The notes under the pieces: model-generated
Databases searched by the model: none
What the model was told of the DNA's origin: nothing
What the model saw: only the letters and a program-made list of their open reading frames with translations
Origin: Solen grandis
Taxonomy: Eukaryota; Mollusca; Bivalvia; Adapedonta; Solenidae
Assembly (NCBI GenBank): GCA_021229015.1
Contig: CM037792.1
Span: 41,074,543-41,138,542, forward strand
Direction: 5' to 3'
DNA: 64,000 bases
In this document: one piece after another, positions 23,309-36,788 of the stretch
How positions within the stretch are numbered: position 1 is the first letter of the stretch
Layout of the letters: the number at the start of each line of letters is the position of its first letter
Program-made: the position numbers and the translations under genes

Positions 23309-24796
23309 AACTAGAACTGTCGCCTAAGGGCTTACTAATACCCCCCCGCAAGTGTTTTTATCAAACATGGCTTTGGAGCATGAAATCAGAATTCTTGTAT
23401 GCAACACTCCATCTTAATATACAGAGGACATATGTGCCAACTACCTAGAAATCTAGTTATCCTATGTTTTACATACATATGGGTATATGTATGTCTATGG
23501 ATCAATAACAGTAAGATTCACTGAAATCTATCAATGGAAGAAAATTGTAAAACAAATACCATCAAAGGGACATATCTTTAAAACAGGGGGGAGGGGGGGG
23601 GGGGGGGGGGGGTAACCCAATGTTATATAGAAAAAGCGCTACTACAATGTCTAAGGTTGAATGACAGCAAGTTTCATTGAAATCCCTCCAGTAGTTTAGG
23701 AGGAGTAGTCTGCAGAAAATTGTAAAGCAAAAATCATCAAAGGGGCATAACTATAAAAAAGGGAGGTAATCCAATGGGAGGAGTAGTTGCAGGTAATTAA
23801 AAAAAAGGGGCATAACTATAATAAAGGGAGGTAATCCAATGTTATATAACTAACACATGCTTCTACAATGTCTAAGGATGAATGGCAGCAAGTTTCATCA
23901 AAATCCTTCCAGTAGTTTAGGCGAAGTAGTCCGCAGAAGTTTGTAATGCAAAAATCATCAAAGGGGCATAACTTGGAAATAGGGGAGGTAACTCAATGTA
24001 TATAGATTTGTCTAAGGATCATTGCCAGTAAGTTTCATCAAAATCCTTCCAGTAGTTTAGAAGGAGTAGTCCGCAGAAGTTTGTAATGCAAAAATCATCA
24101 AAGGGGCATAACTTGGTAAATAGGGGAGGTAACTCAATGCTATATAGATAACGCGCTGCTACAATGTCTAAGGATCATTGACAGCAAGTATCATTAAAAT
24201 CCTTCCAGTAGTTTAGGCGGAGTAGTCCGCAGAAGTTTGTAATGCAAAAATCATCAAAGGGGCATAAATTGGTAAATAGGGGAGGTAACCAAATGATATA
24301 TAGATAACGCGCTTATACAATGTCTAAGGATCATTGCCAGCAAGTTTCATCAAAATCCTTCCAGTAGTTTAGAAGGAGTAGTCCGCAGAAGTTTGTAATG
24401 CAAAAATCATCAAAGGGGCATAACTTGGTAAATAGGGGAGGTAACTCAATGCTATATAGATAACGCGCTGCTACAATGTCTAAGGATCATTGACAGCAAG
24501 TATCATCAAAATCCTTCCAGTAGTTTAGGCGGAGTAGTCCGCAGAAGTTTGTAATGCAAAAATCATCAAAGGGGCATAACTTGGTAAATAGGGGAGGTAA
24601 CTCAATGCTATATAGATAACGCGCTAATACAATGTCTAAGGATCATTGCCAGCAAGTTTCATCAAAATCCTTCCAGAAGTTTAGGAGGAGTAGTCCGCAG
24701 AATTTTGTGTCTACAGACGGACGGACAGACGGACGGACGGACGGACAACCTGATTCCAGTATACCCCCCCCTAACTTCGTTGCGGGGGGGTATAAT
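23309..24796. mobile_element. CvA/pearl-like non-autonomous element (Helentron-related)
   Basis: It opens AACTAGAACTG with TACCCCCCCGCA at 23,339-23,350. The middle is a tandem core of 156 bp (starts at 24,166, 24,322, 24,478, 24,634, plus diverged copies from 23,649). It ends with an (ACGG)n run at 24,717-24,747 and a C/G hairpin at 24,762-24,793. TGCGGGGGGGTA at 24,781-24,792 is the exact inverse of the 5-prime TACCCCCCCGCA. Core repeats followed by an ACGG microsatellite is the plan described for oyster CvA/pearl elements. Confidence 0.8.
23593..23612. repeat. G20 homopolymer
   Basis: Run of 20 G after AGGGGGGA, inside the CvA-like element. G-quadruplex potential is high; length may be an assembly artefact. 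Confidence 0.85.
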
Positions 24797-25831
24797 AAAA
24801 TCATTGAGAGAGACTGGTTAATACAATCAGCTGCAATGTTATTTAACTATCAAGGTTTTGCAAGAATTTCCCTGCCTTAAAAGCAAAAGCAAAATTACTT
24901 TTTGACATACACATACCTTTGGTTAAGGCATGATAAGCTATTTAACAAAATATCTACGTTTCATACGGTTCTATCAATAATCAAGGAAGCTGAAACCCGA
25001 AAACCTCAGAGAGCAGTGCTCTTCACCCAGATTCTGTCAGCAACTTAGAAACAGGCCATGGGATGTCCCAACTTTGCAACATTTTCATTATGTCAAGGGC
25101 CATACCTCTGCTGAATAAATTTCAAAACAATTTCCCCCACAGGTGCAAAACTCCCAGACTGGTTAACATTGATTCCTAAAAAGATTTTGTGACTAATGGA
25201 AGGAAAGACAGACAATAGCAATTCTATAGGCCCCATCCCCATTCATACTAGGGACATAAAAAGCACTAATGAGAAGAGTATCATTGAGACACAGTTCTGC
25301 TCACCCAATTTTTCATACATTTACCCATACCTGATCAGATGAATCTATTCTATTTAAATAGAAAAAGAGCTCCTCCAATATATGCAAATTATATCATCTG
25401 ATTATCCAATTGCAACCCTTGGATATCATGTGACCAATGGTTGACTTGGCTCCCTTAATAAAGGGTGTAGAGAGGCTTTAATTTTCACAAGATCTGGAAA
25501 GGTCCAAGCACTGCTTGATAATCTTGGTTTATACATCAACTAAACTACTTATTAAAATTAACTAGAATCATAACTAAAGGTGATCAAAATCCCTGTATAC
25601 CACCTTGTCTTCAGTGAGTGTAGGACAGGAAGGGATGTAACACACGATATATCAACACAGCCCCCACTTTGGTAGGGTGGGGAATAACAAAATTATTTCA
25701 TTTCTTTTATGGGATTGTTATATATCTAAAGACCTTTTAAGATGCTTTTACATATATGAATGGGATTGACCTTTAAAGGAAAACACTTTATTTTCCTGAT
25801 TAAACTAAAACACAAAGATGTTATTCGTATA
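24797..25831. other. Intron sequence, nothing recognised
   Basis: Moderately A/T-rich, no exon, RNA gene or tandem structure found. Confidence 0.45.
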
Positions 25832-26685
25832 TGAGCCACATCAAGGTTGAGACATATGTATTTGAACCACCTTAATGTTGAGACTCTAGTATTTGAATCA
25901 CCTTAATGTTGAGACTAGTATTTGAACCACCTTAATGTTGAGACTCTAGTATTTGAATCACCTTAATATTGAGACAAGTATTTGAACCGCCTTAATGTTG
26001 AGACTCTAGTATTTGAACAACCTTAATATTGAGACAAGTATTTGAACTGCCTTAATGTTGAGACTCTAGTATTTGAACAACCTAAATGTTGAGACTCTAG
26101 TATTTGAACAACCTAAATGTTGAGATTCTAGTACTTGAACCGCCTTAATATTGAGACAAGTATTTGAACCGCCTTAATGTTGAGACTCTAGTATTTGAAC
26201 AACCTTAATGTTGAGACTCTAGTATTTGAACCACCTAAATGTTGAGACTCTAGTATTTGAACAACCTAAATGTTGAGATTCTAGTACTTGAACCGCCTTA
26301 ATATTGAGACAAGTATTTGAACCGCCTTAATGTTGAGACTCTAGTATTTGAACCATCTTAATGTTGAGACTCTAGTATTTGAACTGCCTTAATGTTGAGA
26401 CTCTAGTATTTGAACCACCTTAATGTTGAGACTCTAGTATTTGAACCACCTTAATGTTGAGATTCTAGTACTTGAACCGCCTTAATATTGAGACCCAAGT
26501 ATTTGAACCGCCTTAATGTTGAGACTCTAGTATTTGAACAACCTTAATGTTGAGACCCTAGTACTTGAACCGCCTTAATGTTGAGATTCTAGTACTTGAA
26601 CTGCCTTAATGTTGAGACTCTAGTACTTGAACCTCCTTAATGTTGAGACTCTAGTACTTGAACCACCTAAATGCTGACACATTAG
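25832..26685. repeat. 31-bp minisatellite, about 28 copies
   Basis: Unit is close to CTTAATGTTGAGACTCTAG plus TATTTGAACCAC. Shorter units carry GAGACAAG or GAGACTAG, and TTAATATT variants recur as a longer-period block (near 26,122 and 26,276), so some multi-unit segments were copied together. Confidence 0.95.
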
Positions 26686-27296
26686 TTTTTCAAAACTCTT
26701 TTCTTTCATTCATTTAGAAGTGGTGATTTCTATGTGTCCAAACTGTGTTTTATCACTGGCACTAGTGCAAGGTCAAAGCATAAAAGCAGGTAGGTACATC
26801 GTACATTGCTGCTTGTGGGTTATATAAAATGGTGTGAGGCAATCACAGATCATACTAAAATACTGGAAATTATACTACCAAATAGTATCAAAATAAATAA
26901 TATAAAAAGAAAATGCTTATTTAAATGTAAGATTACCAAAACGTTCAAAATGTGCTAAAATTTAGATATTGGATTACCATCTATATTGGAAATACTTTCA
27001 GGAAGTGCTGTGGTTTAAAAATTGGATTTAAAAACATATTGGAAATAAAACCTTGAGCAGGTGTTTTGTTCAAATACAGCAAGACATAAAATATTGAAAA
27101 CCATATTGACAGCAGATGCTGAGTAGTAAATAAAATAAATGGAAATCATTCTTTAAGCAAGTGCTGTGTTTTAAATATGGATTGCCAAAATAAGTGGAAA
27201 CCATATTTAAGGAGTTTTTCAATTAAGTATTTGTATCTCATTTGGGACATTAATGACAAAACATATCTTTAACCCTCATAACTGAAAGGAATGATT
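26686..27296. other. Intron sequence with weak internal repetition
   Basis: Phrases such as TATTGGAAAT and GCAAGTGCTGTG/GGAAGTGCTGTG recur loosely at 26,950-27,200, perhaps a very old tandem repeat. No exon seen. Confidence 0.4.
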
Positions 27297-27530
27297 TATT
27301 ATCATACACTCTTTCCCAGAGAGACCTTACAAATGAAAGATAAAATATCATCATACACTCTTCCAGGAAGATACATTATCATTCACTCTTTTCCAGGAAA
27401 ACCTTACAAATAAACAATAAAATATTATCATACACTCTTTAAGAACCTTACAAAAAGTGGGATAAAACATTGCCATACACTCTTTTCCAGGAAGACCTTA
27501 CAAATGAAGAATAAAACATTATCATTAACT
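27297..27530. repeat. Degenerate tandem repeat, unit about 50-60 bp
   Basis: Four to five copies of TATCATACACTCTTTCCAGG then GACCTTACAAATGAA.GATAAAA, with indels. Confidence 0.8.
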
Positions 27531-28001
27531 CATTAGGGCAGTGCAGTGACTTTGAGGTGCAGGATGGCCAGAGACTGAAAGCATACATGTTGCAAAGGGA
27601 ATGGCTGAAAGCATATGTACAGAGAGGGACTGAGCAGTTGAAGAAGACTTTGTCAACAAGCGACCGTATCATACTTTTGCTTTGCACTGAAAGGAAGAAG
27701 ATGAAATATATCATCATTAATAGGTATATAAAATTATAACCTCTCTCTCTCTCATTCATTTTTCCTTATATATTCTTCTGTCAGTGTCAAAAAATCAAAT
27801 TACACATAATAGACAATTTTGCATTAATAATTTTTATCAGCACCTATCTTACATAAAATGGTTTGGAAAATCTACCATCAAATCACTGGGGCTATTTTAT
27901 TTGTCTGGAAAATTTCTTCATTTCATGACAAACATTCTTAGCTCATAACTACTTAACAAGAACTAATCCACGTAACTCATATTTTCATGTTTTTTTTTAC
28001 A

Positions 28002-28243
28002 TTAACCCTTTCCCTCATATAGACTCATTTTGACGCACTCAGTAGGTACCACATAAAGCCTGATCTGCAGAGAACCACAGTTAAACCTTACCAAATTTAA
28101 TTTCAAAATCCTCATTTCCAGACCACTGAGGAGCAGTGAACAGCATAAAACCTGATCAGCCTGCGAGTTACTCGCAGGCTGATCTGGTTTTATGCTGTTC
28201 GCATAGGTCTTTTTATGGTGTCCTCTATGAGGGAAAGGGTTAA
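28002..28243. mobile_element. TTAA-type palindromic MITE, full length
   Basis: TTAA then CCCTTTCCCTCATA at one end and TATGAGGGAAAGGG then TTAA at the other. A central 33-bp hairpin lies near 28,138-28,204 (GCGAACAGCATAAAACC type arms, here GTGAACAG). TTAA flanks and CCC-starting inverted ends fit a piggyBac-type MITE. No ORF of its own. Confidence 0.92.
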
Positions 28244-28267
28244 GATCATTCATCAAGATTTTTATTT

Positions 28268-28572
28268 ATCTTACAATTATAGCTGCCTTTTCTCATAAAT
28301 GATCTGAAAATCTAACACCCAATATTTTACTCTTTTTTCCATTAATGATAAAAATATCTTACACTTATAGCTGCCATTCCCATAAATGATAAGAAAATCT
28401 TACACCAATATTTCCCCTTTTTTCCCCATTAATAATAACGATATCTAACACTTATAGCTGCCTTTCCCATAAATGATAAAATCTTACACACGTATTTCCT
28501 TTTCTTTTTTTCATATTAATGATACTAGTACCTAGAACTTAAAGCTGCTTTTTCATTAATGATAAGAAAAAA
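28268..28572. repeat. Degenerate tandem repeat, unit about 95 bp
   Basis: Four units share CTTATAGCTGCCTTTCCCAT, AAATGATAAGAAAATCTTAC and a T-rich stretch ending CATTAATGATA. Confidence 0.8.
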
Positions 28573-30034
28573 GATGTTTCTAATTTTCAATTCATAATAA
28601 GAGTTTTACTGATGTTCTTTTTTTTTCTGAAAGGGAGAGTTCATGGGGTCTTGATCACACTAAGAAAACAACAAGGCAAAATAAGTAGAAACAGGTATAT
28701 AAAACTTAAGGAAACTAAACCACAGAAATCACGGATACCAATACAAATAGTAACAAGGAATTGACGTCTAACTTGGAAATCATATAGACATAGACTGGAA
28801 TAATATTGCAGAAAAGAAAGTAATACCATTCAGCATTGCAAGAAAATAATATGAAAAAAAAAATTCACAGGGCTTGCTACAAAGTTCACGCTATTTTTTC
28901 TATACATTTATTTTAATTGTAATTATTTCTTATATGTTTAAAGTATAGCTTTTTTGTTTCAAGCCCTTCAAAAATGTCCTAAACAGATTTAAGGGTACAA
29001 AAAGAAATTAAATGAAGTTGATGGAAGCACAAACAGCGTATAATAATAATTTTGGGAGAAATAAAGTTGTCATGCAAAATTCATCACTGGAATTTCCAGG
29101 GAGGTAAATCTTGTTTAGTCCAAGTTCCATAACTCTTGGAATTCAGATTCTTCATCCCTCCCCGTTTCTATTTTTGTTTTAATTTAATTTAATTTTTATT
29201 TTCTTTAGGTTTATACTAATCTAAAGACAAAAGTCCAATTTCTAACTTTAGTTTTCAGATTCCCTTTTTCTCCCCCTTTTCATTATTTTTCCTTCATTTT
29301 TGTTTTCCTTAGGTATTACTGTATATACTACTTAAAGAACATGTTTTCTTTTGCAAGTCCTTCAACAGAAACACATATCTCTTACATCAGATGCACATTA
29401 TCCAAGAACCACAACTCATGTTCAAAATATTTCATTCAAGAACCATAACTCTTGTACTATACAGCTTAAAAAATGGTCACCAGTACTCATAAAATTTAGC
29501 ATAATTATGTAAGCAAAAAATGTCTACCTTTATATCAATATTTGCAACCTGAAAAGTGTTATTCTTCTTATACTATCAAGAAATCCCATTCTACGCCATG
29601 TTTATATCACAGAAAACCGTCTGTAAGCATATCTTAGTCTAACCAGAAACATGCTGGCTGATCTGGGTTTATAATGGTTGTACTGGCCAACACCTTGATG
29701 ACTCATATTTGGGAGAGGGTGAAAATATTCATGATAAATCCCAGCAATGTAGGTTAAATAATAACTTTGAGCCTTAGAAAATACTTCAATAGTTAAAAAC
29801 ATATTTCATCATTGTTTTTCCTAATAAAAAATATAAATATATCATTTCATTAAACTGTTGCCTTCACACTAGTCATTTACTTATATCTGCCGAGACTGGA
29901 CTAAAAAGAGCAATTAAATGATTCGTAAATTCATGTTGATATAATGTATTGAATAGTAATGAGAGAATTGTTAAAGCCAACAAGTTGCTACCATTAACAT
30001 CAAATATTCATAGTGATCAACTAGTGACAGGATT
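28573..30034. other. Intron sequence, nothing recognised
   Basis: A/T-rich, short ORFs only. No splice-bounded open frame resembling PIP5K1 was found. Confidence 0.45.
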
Positions 30035-30485
30035 AATTCAAATATATGGAAATCGTACAGTTTACTTTAATTATATGAAAATATGACAATCTACTTTATT
30101 TGTATTGACATCTTATATTTTACTTTTTTTGTTTAGAAATATAATGATCTACTTTGTTTTTATGGATATACAATGTTCCACTTAACTTGTATGGAAATAT
30201 AACACTCTATTTATATGTATGGAAATATAACATTCTATTTAATTTGTATGGAAATATAACATTCTATTTAATATGTATGGAAATATAATTCTATTTTATT
30301 TGTATGGAAAAATAATGTTCTACTTTTTATGGAAAAATGTTCTACTTAATTTGTATGTATATACAATGTGCAACTAAATTTGTATGGAAATATAATGTGC
30401 CACTAAATCTGTATGGAAATATAATATTCTATATGTATGGAAAGATAAGGTTCTACTTAAATTTTTATGGAAATCTTACATTCCA
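30035..30485. repeat. Degenerate tandem repeat, unit about 29 bp
   Basis: About 14 diverged units of TGTATGGAAATATAACATTC then TATTTAAT. The best copies are at 30,205-30,300. Confidence 0.85.
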
Positions 30486-31717
30486 TATATCAGAGAGTAA
30501 TGACATGAATAAATCAAAATTAAATCAAAATTAATCACTTAATTTACATCAAAATCGTATAACCCGAGATCAGGGGGAATAAAAAGCACTCAAAATACAA
30601 AAAAAAAAAATGCCAGAAGTTTAAAAAACATGCAGGGTGTTTTTAATGAGGAACAATTAAGCCAAAACACTTGTACATATGAGTGTCAAGTAATCACAAC
30701 TGAAAAAAAAACTTGGCATATCAAATATAAAAAGCAAGAAACAAGAGTGTTAACTTAATATCGGAATTATGTGAATATAAATGATCATAATTTAAAGCCT
30801 AAATTGAGGTGATCATATGTATGCGTAGTCATGAATGGTTTAACTCTGTGTAAGAACATAAGTGCATGTGTGAAGGAAGAGTGAAATTGCAAAGTTATCT
30901 GCCCCTGATTTGGATAAAAACATGAATGAAGAGTGAAGTTTGTAAGCTGTATGTTCTTGAATTGTGAAAAATAATTTAAAAGAAAGAGTGAAATTTGGAA
31001 GTTGTCTGCCCAGATTTGGATAAAAAACAAACTTTCTGTCATAAGAAATAGTACGCTTTCTAGCATCAATCTATATAAGTCTGTTTAACATATAGCCCAA
31101 AACACTTTTTGAATCTTATAGTTTTTCTTTCCTTTAATTTTTGTCCTGCATCACCTATATTTTTGCCTCTGGCTTAAAAGTCTTCAAAAATTATTTTAAC
31201 ATTTAGTGATTTCAAACCCACGATGCAATATTCTGGGAAAGTTATGCTAGCAATTCATCACATTGGTAACCTGACATTTATTTTTATTTTGACATCTCTA
31301 GAACAGAAAGACTTCAAAATACAAATGTAACAAAGACACATTAAGATTGGCAAACAATTACATGGATAATATATAACACTAAAATTAAGTCTTTGCAAAA
31401 AAAAAAAAAGATTAATGGAAGAAAGCACAAAATCACAATAATTTACAGATATAAAATATTGTAAAAACAGTTAAAAGGTTATTATCAATACAGAGGGGCA
31501 ATTCTGAATGTGGCTTACCTCTGAACAAGTGAAAAATTACATTTAGAATTGATGGCTTAAAAGTTGTCTCTTAAGTTTTATTGGGACCACAAACTTTTAT
31601 TCTGTTGTAAAGAATTATATCGAACTTGTTTGAAAGAAAGAATCACCAAATTCAGAACAATGGACATCATATGCTTGATGAACCCCAACTTTGTCAAGAA
31701 TAAACTAGGCAAATTCT
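30486..31717. other. Intron sequence, nothing recognised
   Basis: Weak recurrence of AGAGTGAAATTT/AGAGTGAAGTTT at 30,870-30,990. No exon or RNA gene seen. Confidence 0.4.
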
Positions 31718-31959
31718 TTAACCCTTTCCCTCATATAGACTCATTTTGACGCCCTCAATAGGTACCACATAAAGCCTGATCTGCAGAAAACCACAGTTAA
31801 ACCGTACCAAATTTAATTACAAAATCCTCATTTCCAGACCACTGAGGAGCAGCGAACAGCATAAAACCTGATCAGCCTGCGAGTTACTGGCAGGCTGATC
31901 TGGTTTTTTGCTGTTCGCACAGGTCTTTTCATGGTGTCCTCTATGAGGGAAAGGGTTAA
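31718..31959. mobile_element. TTAA-type palindromic MITE, full length
   Basis: Same family and orientation as the copy at 28,002, with both TTAA flanks. The hairpin loop side carries TACTGGCAGG for TACTCGCAGG, breaking one stem pair. Confidence 0.92.
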
Positions 31960-33444
31960 TATCATTTATTATTCCATTCATACAGTTCAAAATTTTGTCA
32001 ACGAGAAAGTTTTAAAAACCTGGAAGTTTTATTTACTTTTCTATTTATCAGTTTGTCCCCCCCCCCCCCCCAAAAAAAAACAAGGTCATTTTTCTTCATG
32101 ACATTAAAAAGTTTATTGTTAACTTGAACTGTAATCATAATTTTGTTCATATTTCAAGTGCAATTGATAGTGATTAATGGTCCAAATACAACTTTATGAT
32201 CTAGAAAGTTTAAGATTTAAATTAAGAAAATGTAGAGATATTTTGAAGAAATAAAATGCAAATAAAAAGGTTCTGCCATAACCTTGCTACAACATTGCTC
32301 AGCTTAGCAATAAAGAGATATCTGTTGTTTTTAGTATTGGCAGAAAATGAATATATTCACAAATTGCTCCATCACTAATGGATATTCTGTTTTCATAACC
32401 AAACATAAAAAATAAATATGACTATACAAAAAGAATCAGCAAAGCCCTCTATATCAGGTTAACTGAGAAAAAAATAAAAAAATATCAGAGATATAAGTAC
32501 ATAAAAATAAATTGTACCTTGGAATTGAAAGGGTGTGACTTTACCGACAGAAGTGTTTAGTTTTGGAAGAATTACTCTCATGCCTTCTGCACACCTATCC
32601 CACCCTTAAAATTGTAGATGTGAAGAAATTATTAAACTAGAAACCTTTTCTAGAAAAAAATGGTTTTTTTCTTGTTCATATTTTTTTTAAGCAAAAGAAA
32701 ATGGTTTTTGAAATTATGGATAAAAAACTTAAGTAAGATCTCTGGCTCAAATGAAAATCATAATTGAATCTGACTTGAGTATGAAAATTATACTGAAGGT
32801 AGTAAGTATACTGAAGGGAGAGTTCTTATTATCAAGAAAATGGGCCCAGGAGAGGCCTAGAAATCATTTCAAATATTTGTTCAGAGGTAAGTCATCACTG
32901 TTCTTTATAATGTCAAAAAACTCATGCTATGAGTATAAAACAGTGGGCATTAATGATGAGTTTGATCATTTCATGGGGAATTCCAAACTGTGCTCATTTC
33001 ATGATCCAAAATATAATAGAAACAAATAAAAAAAAGCCATTCAAAGATTAAAATGTAAAAACTTACATCTTCGAAACATTTTGGCTTTAAAAAGAATCAA
33101 TAGAACATGAGCTAGCTTAAGTTAACTTTAAAATGAGGAAGAAAAATATATTAACTTTTCATAAAAAACTTGATGATATTGTTACTTTTTTTTTAACCTT
33201 GTTACATTTTGTTCACATTACTTTTTTTCTCTCTTTTTTTCTCAATATTTTGTGATGTAATTGATTGAAGTGGAAATTTCAAGAAATGCATTATTTAATG
33301 GTTTACTGAATGACATTATCTTTCCTCGTGGTTCTGAATTAGCCAGTGCATTATGTCCATAAAACACAAACACTTTGCTTTTTGTATCTTTCAGATGAAT
33401 TAACCTTACACCCAGAGCTATTACATTTATCAAGGTCCCTTTGA
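31960..33444. other. Intron sequence, nothing recognised
   Basis: A/T-rich with a C-run/A-run junction at 32,057-32,080. The 92-codon plus-strand ORF at 32,751-33,029 has no recognisable similarity and base use like the rest of the intron. Confidence 0.4.
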
Positions 33445-33670
33445 TTGCTGTGTTTAACATCCTACAAACAGTATTTCAGACATATGGTCAACTTTTCTAC
33501 TTCAAGAGACATAGAAAGTACTGCCTTTATACAATTTCATGCCATAGACAAGTGGACTGATACCACACCTAGTCACATTAACAAGTCCTGGAACTACCTG
33601 TACGTGCCAAGTGTCAAATCATTTTGTAAGACTATGGTACATAACAATAACAAATTGAATGAGAAAGTTC
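33445..33670. repeat. Decayed SINE-like repeat
   Basis: Shares CAGTATTTCAGAC/TCAT, CTAGTCACATTAACAAGTCC, TGGAACTACC and CAAGTGTCAAA with 37,559-37,985 and 47,206-47,480. Confidence 0.55.
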
Positions 33671-34440
33671 CTATTCCTTTCAAATTTAATTAAAATAATC
33701 TGATGATAGAATCTGTTCAAAACAAGAATGAAGATGACTTGTTAAAAAAAAAAAAAAAGTTTTATTTTAATCTTGGACGTTTATTTTCTTCTTACTATTT
33801 ATTCATCCACAGAGAATAAACACATGAAACACTGAAACATGTCCAGAAAACGGACAAAAAATTTATCATCTTTGACCACAAATTACATCTAAAGACGTAA
33901 CGCTTAAATTCAGTAATTCTTAACCATTGTGGTATTTGAGTTTTAGAACACATTGTGAAGTACCCGATAAATTATGCCTCACTGTCTTACACAAATATAT
34001 CAATCATATAGGTCATTGTTTACTTAACAAATATTCAAACTATCACTGAGTGTGATAAATATCCCCAGTAACACCTTGACTCCATGAAATGAGAGTGTAG
34101 AACTTGACATGATATGACTGGATGCAACCAGCAGGGTTCTTATGTACCCCCTTCTTCTGTTAAGGGGTATAAAAATACCCCTACAAATATCCATTAGTGA
34201 AATTAGTGAAAATGTTTTTTTCTGAAAATATAATCACCTTTTCCAGAACTCACTACTTAAATACCTTGACAGTATTCTTGGAAATTCAGACTAACTCAGA
34301 CATAATTCAAAAGCACAAACTCTTTCAGTCATAATTTTATGGTAATAAAAAAAAGGAGGCTAGCAGTATTAACACAGTAATTCAAGTGCTGCATGAGTTT
34401 AAGTGAGAACGAAAATCAATTTTGTACCTACATTGATGAA
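33671..34440. other. Intron sequence, nothing recognised
   Basis: No exon, RNA gene or organised repeat seen. Confidence 0.4.
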
Positions 34441-34444
34441 AAAA

Positions 34445-34700
34445 AGTGACTTCTGGGTATTATTTTTTTAATTCCAGTTATAATTTTCAGAATTCAGGAC
34501 AACATTATCTGTTGTCTTTCAATTCTGGATATCAATTTTTTAAATTCCTGATAATAATTTCTTAATTCCGGATTTCGATTTTTTCAATTCCAGATTTCGT
34601 TTTCCAAAATCAATGATATAATTCTCCAATGTTGGCTATGATTTATCAAATACCAGACATCGTTCATGAAGTTCTGGATAAAATCTTTTTTCATCTATTA
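34445..34700. repeat. Degenerate tandem repeat, unit about 25-30 bp
   Basis: Seven to eight diverged units of the form TTTTTTAATTCCGGAT then TTCAATT (for example 34,540-34,605). Confidence 0.6.
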
Positions 34701-36700
34701 AGATTGGGTTACGAGACATCCGTGAAAGTTCCAGCGATGTAAATGTCCATGTGTAACAGTGAGGTTTTAATTACCTAGACCAACAATTTTTCTAAATCTT
34801 TGAGTTGCCTTAAAGGTTGGTTGTTCCACTTAAAGTGTTCATAAAAGAAAGAGAAAGAAGAATGATGAATGGTGTGATGCATGATGAACAGTTAAAAACA
34901 ATTTTTATGGATGGTCTGTACACAAGGCCTTATTATACAAACAATACTCACAATGTAAGAATTTATTACAAATAAATAAGAAATCAATGTAACTCTGTCA
35001 CAATATATACCTAAAAATTAACAAATAAGCATTATAGTTTACATTACTTATATATAAATTGGATATAAATTTCTACGTGGGAAAAATAAAATGGATATGT
35101 AAATCTTGTAAAACTGACCCATCGAAAATCAAATGGAATCTTGCAAAATTGGGCTAAAGTGTTTTCAAACTTCTTTTTGTAGGAAAAGATATTGGCTTAA
35201 CCTTTAGAGGCAACGAAAGGTAACAAATATTTCTAAAATAAACCCCTGAATCAAGGCAATGTGTCCATAATAAGACCCTGTTGAAGATGATCCCATGATA
35301 CGGAGTTCCACAACACATATGTCTAGAATAAACAACAAACTGTCCTTACCAAATATTTATTCTAAACTTTGAAATCCTTTACTTTTTAATCGATGATAAC
35401 TTTGTAACAGGTACTTCAACATTTATTTCTCATATATTAAATTAAATATTTTAATTTATTTTATAACTTGTATTTTCTTTTAAATCAAATTCTGCTTAAT
35501 GAAATATATAACACTTTGGTCGTAAATATTTATATAATTAGGATGAGTAAATGAAATAATATGAATTCAAAAGAAACAACAATGGCTAAATAAAAAGTTC
35601 AGTGATGTCAAAACAAACAAGGAGAAAACATGATGACTTGGGCAGAGTTCACCAAAAGAAATGACCAACCTTTCATAAAAATAAAATAACTGTTTAATTA
35701 CCCTATTCACAACTGGTGCACTCATTACTTAATGACAAAAAAAATATCTTTTGAGATGGAAAAAGAAACACAGGAAAAGATGTGATTATTTCAAAATAAT
35801 TTACAGAAATGTCATTGTAGAGAAGTAAGAATACACATTTAACCAATCTTTCTGATCTAATTTCTATGCTAACAGATAAATAAGAAAAAAGACGAACACT
35901 TTGACCTTATTAAACCCATATATTAAGGGCAGTTTAAGAATGATCGATACAACAAAACTACTTAAATCCCCCCTACCATTGATTACAACTTACAAGACAT
36001 AACCTACCAATATCTACATTTTTAAATCCCCACTAAAGATTTACAAATTTGCCCGTAACAATAATTAAATTTACATAAAAAATTCATTCTAATATTTAAC
36101 AAATATGCCCCAAGCAAAAATAACATTTACCTTCACAAAATTAAGTACTAAACTTTACCCCCACAAAATTAATTATCAAATTTTCATAAATTTGCCACTC
36201 TATATAATGTATTTTCTGAATAAAAAATATTTCTAAAGAACTTAGATAATAAACATTAAACATATCTATAATTTTTGATAATTTTTAATTATAATTACTT
36301 GACTATATCTTAGGCTATGTGTGTATAAAAGTATCTTTAAATAGGATCATGTATCTTCTACATGAAACAATATTCTAAGCATATTTATAAATATATATCA
36401 AAATATAACTGCCTAGCTTGAGAAAATATTGATTAAGGATAAAATCATGAATAAAATCTACCACAGATTTTCTTCTTTTACATCTTAAAAAAAAAAAATG
36501 CGAGAAAAAAAAAGTGATATAAAAAAAAAAGAAGCAGGATTTCTCTATATCTTTATAAGAAATAAATTTAAATCAAATGGAAGCTATAGCAAAAAGCCCA
36601 CGCATTTCGACACCATCAAGTGTGATACCCGTGTCTACAAATGTGTTTAACTATGGACACACAGAGTATACCAGGGAACCAGAGAACTGGACACACTTAC
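34701..36700. other. Intron sequence, nothing recognised
   Basis: A/T-rich. 35,990-36,190 shows loose repetition of AAATTTGCCC/ACAAATATGCCCC phrases. The next feature is the activation-loop exon at 36,701. Confidence 0.4.
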
Positions 36701-36788
36701 GAGATGGGGCCTTCCGGAACACTGTATTTGTGAAGAATTTCTGGAACCGCTCGGCATAGAAACTTGGCCGCGTGACAGAGATTGTTTC
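36701..36788 (-). CDS. PIP5K1: PIP5K1 exon: activation loop
   Basis: 88 nt (TTGAAG acceptor, TCTC-GTAAGT donor), phase 0 in, phase 1 out. It encodes [20 protein letters not shown] then NTVFRKAPS. This matches the family region SV.RP.FYAERF...NTVF that sets substrate specificity and membrane docking. The split arginine codon is completed by GT at 18,552, about 18 kb away. Confidence 0.96.

Noticed and set aside
32751..33029. Possible small plus-strand gene of 92 codons
   Set aside because: Intronic, A/T-rich, no recognisable motif, no splice or codon-use support.
36577..36759. Plus-strand 60-codon ORF
   Set aside because: Antisense shadow of the activation-loop exon on the minus strand.
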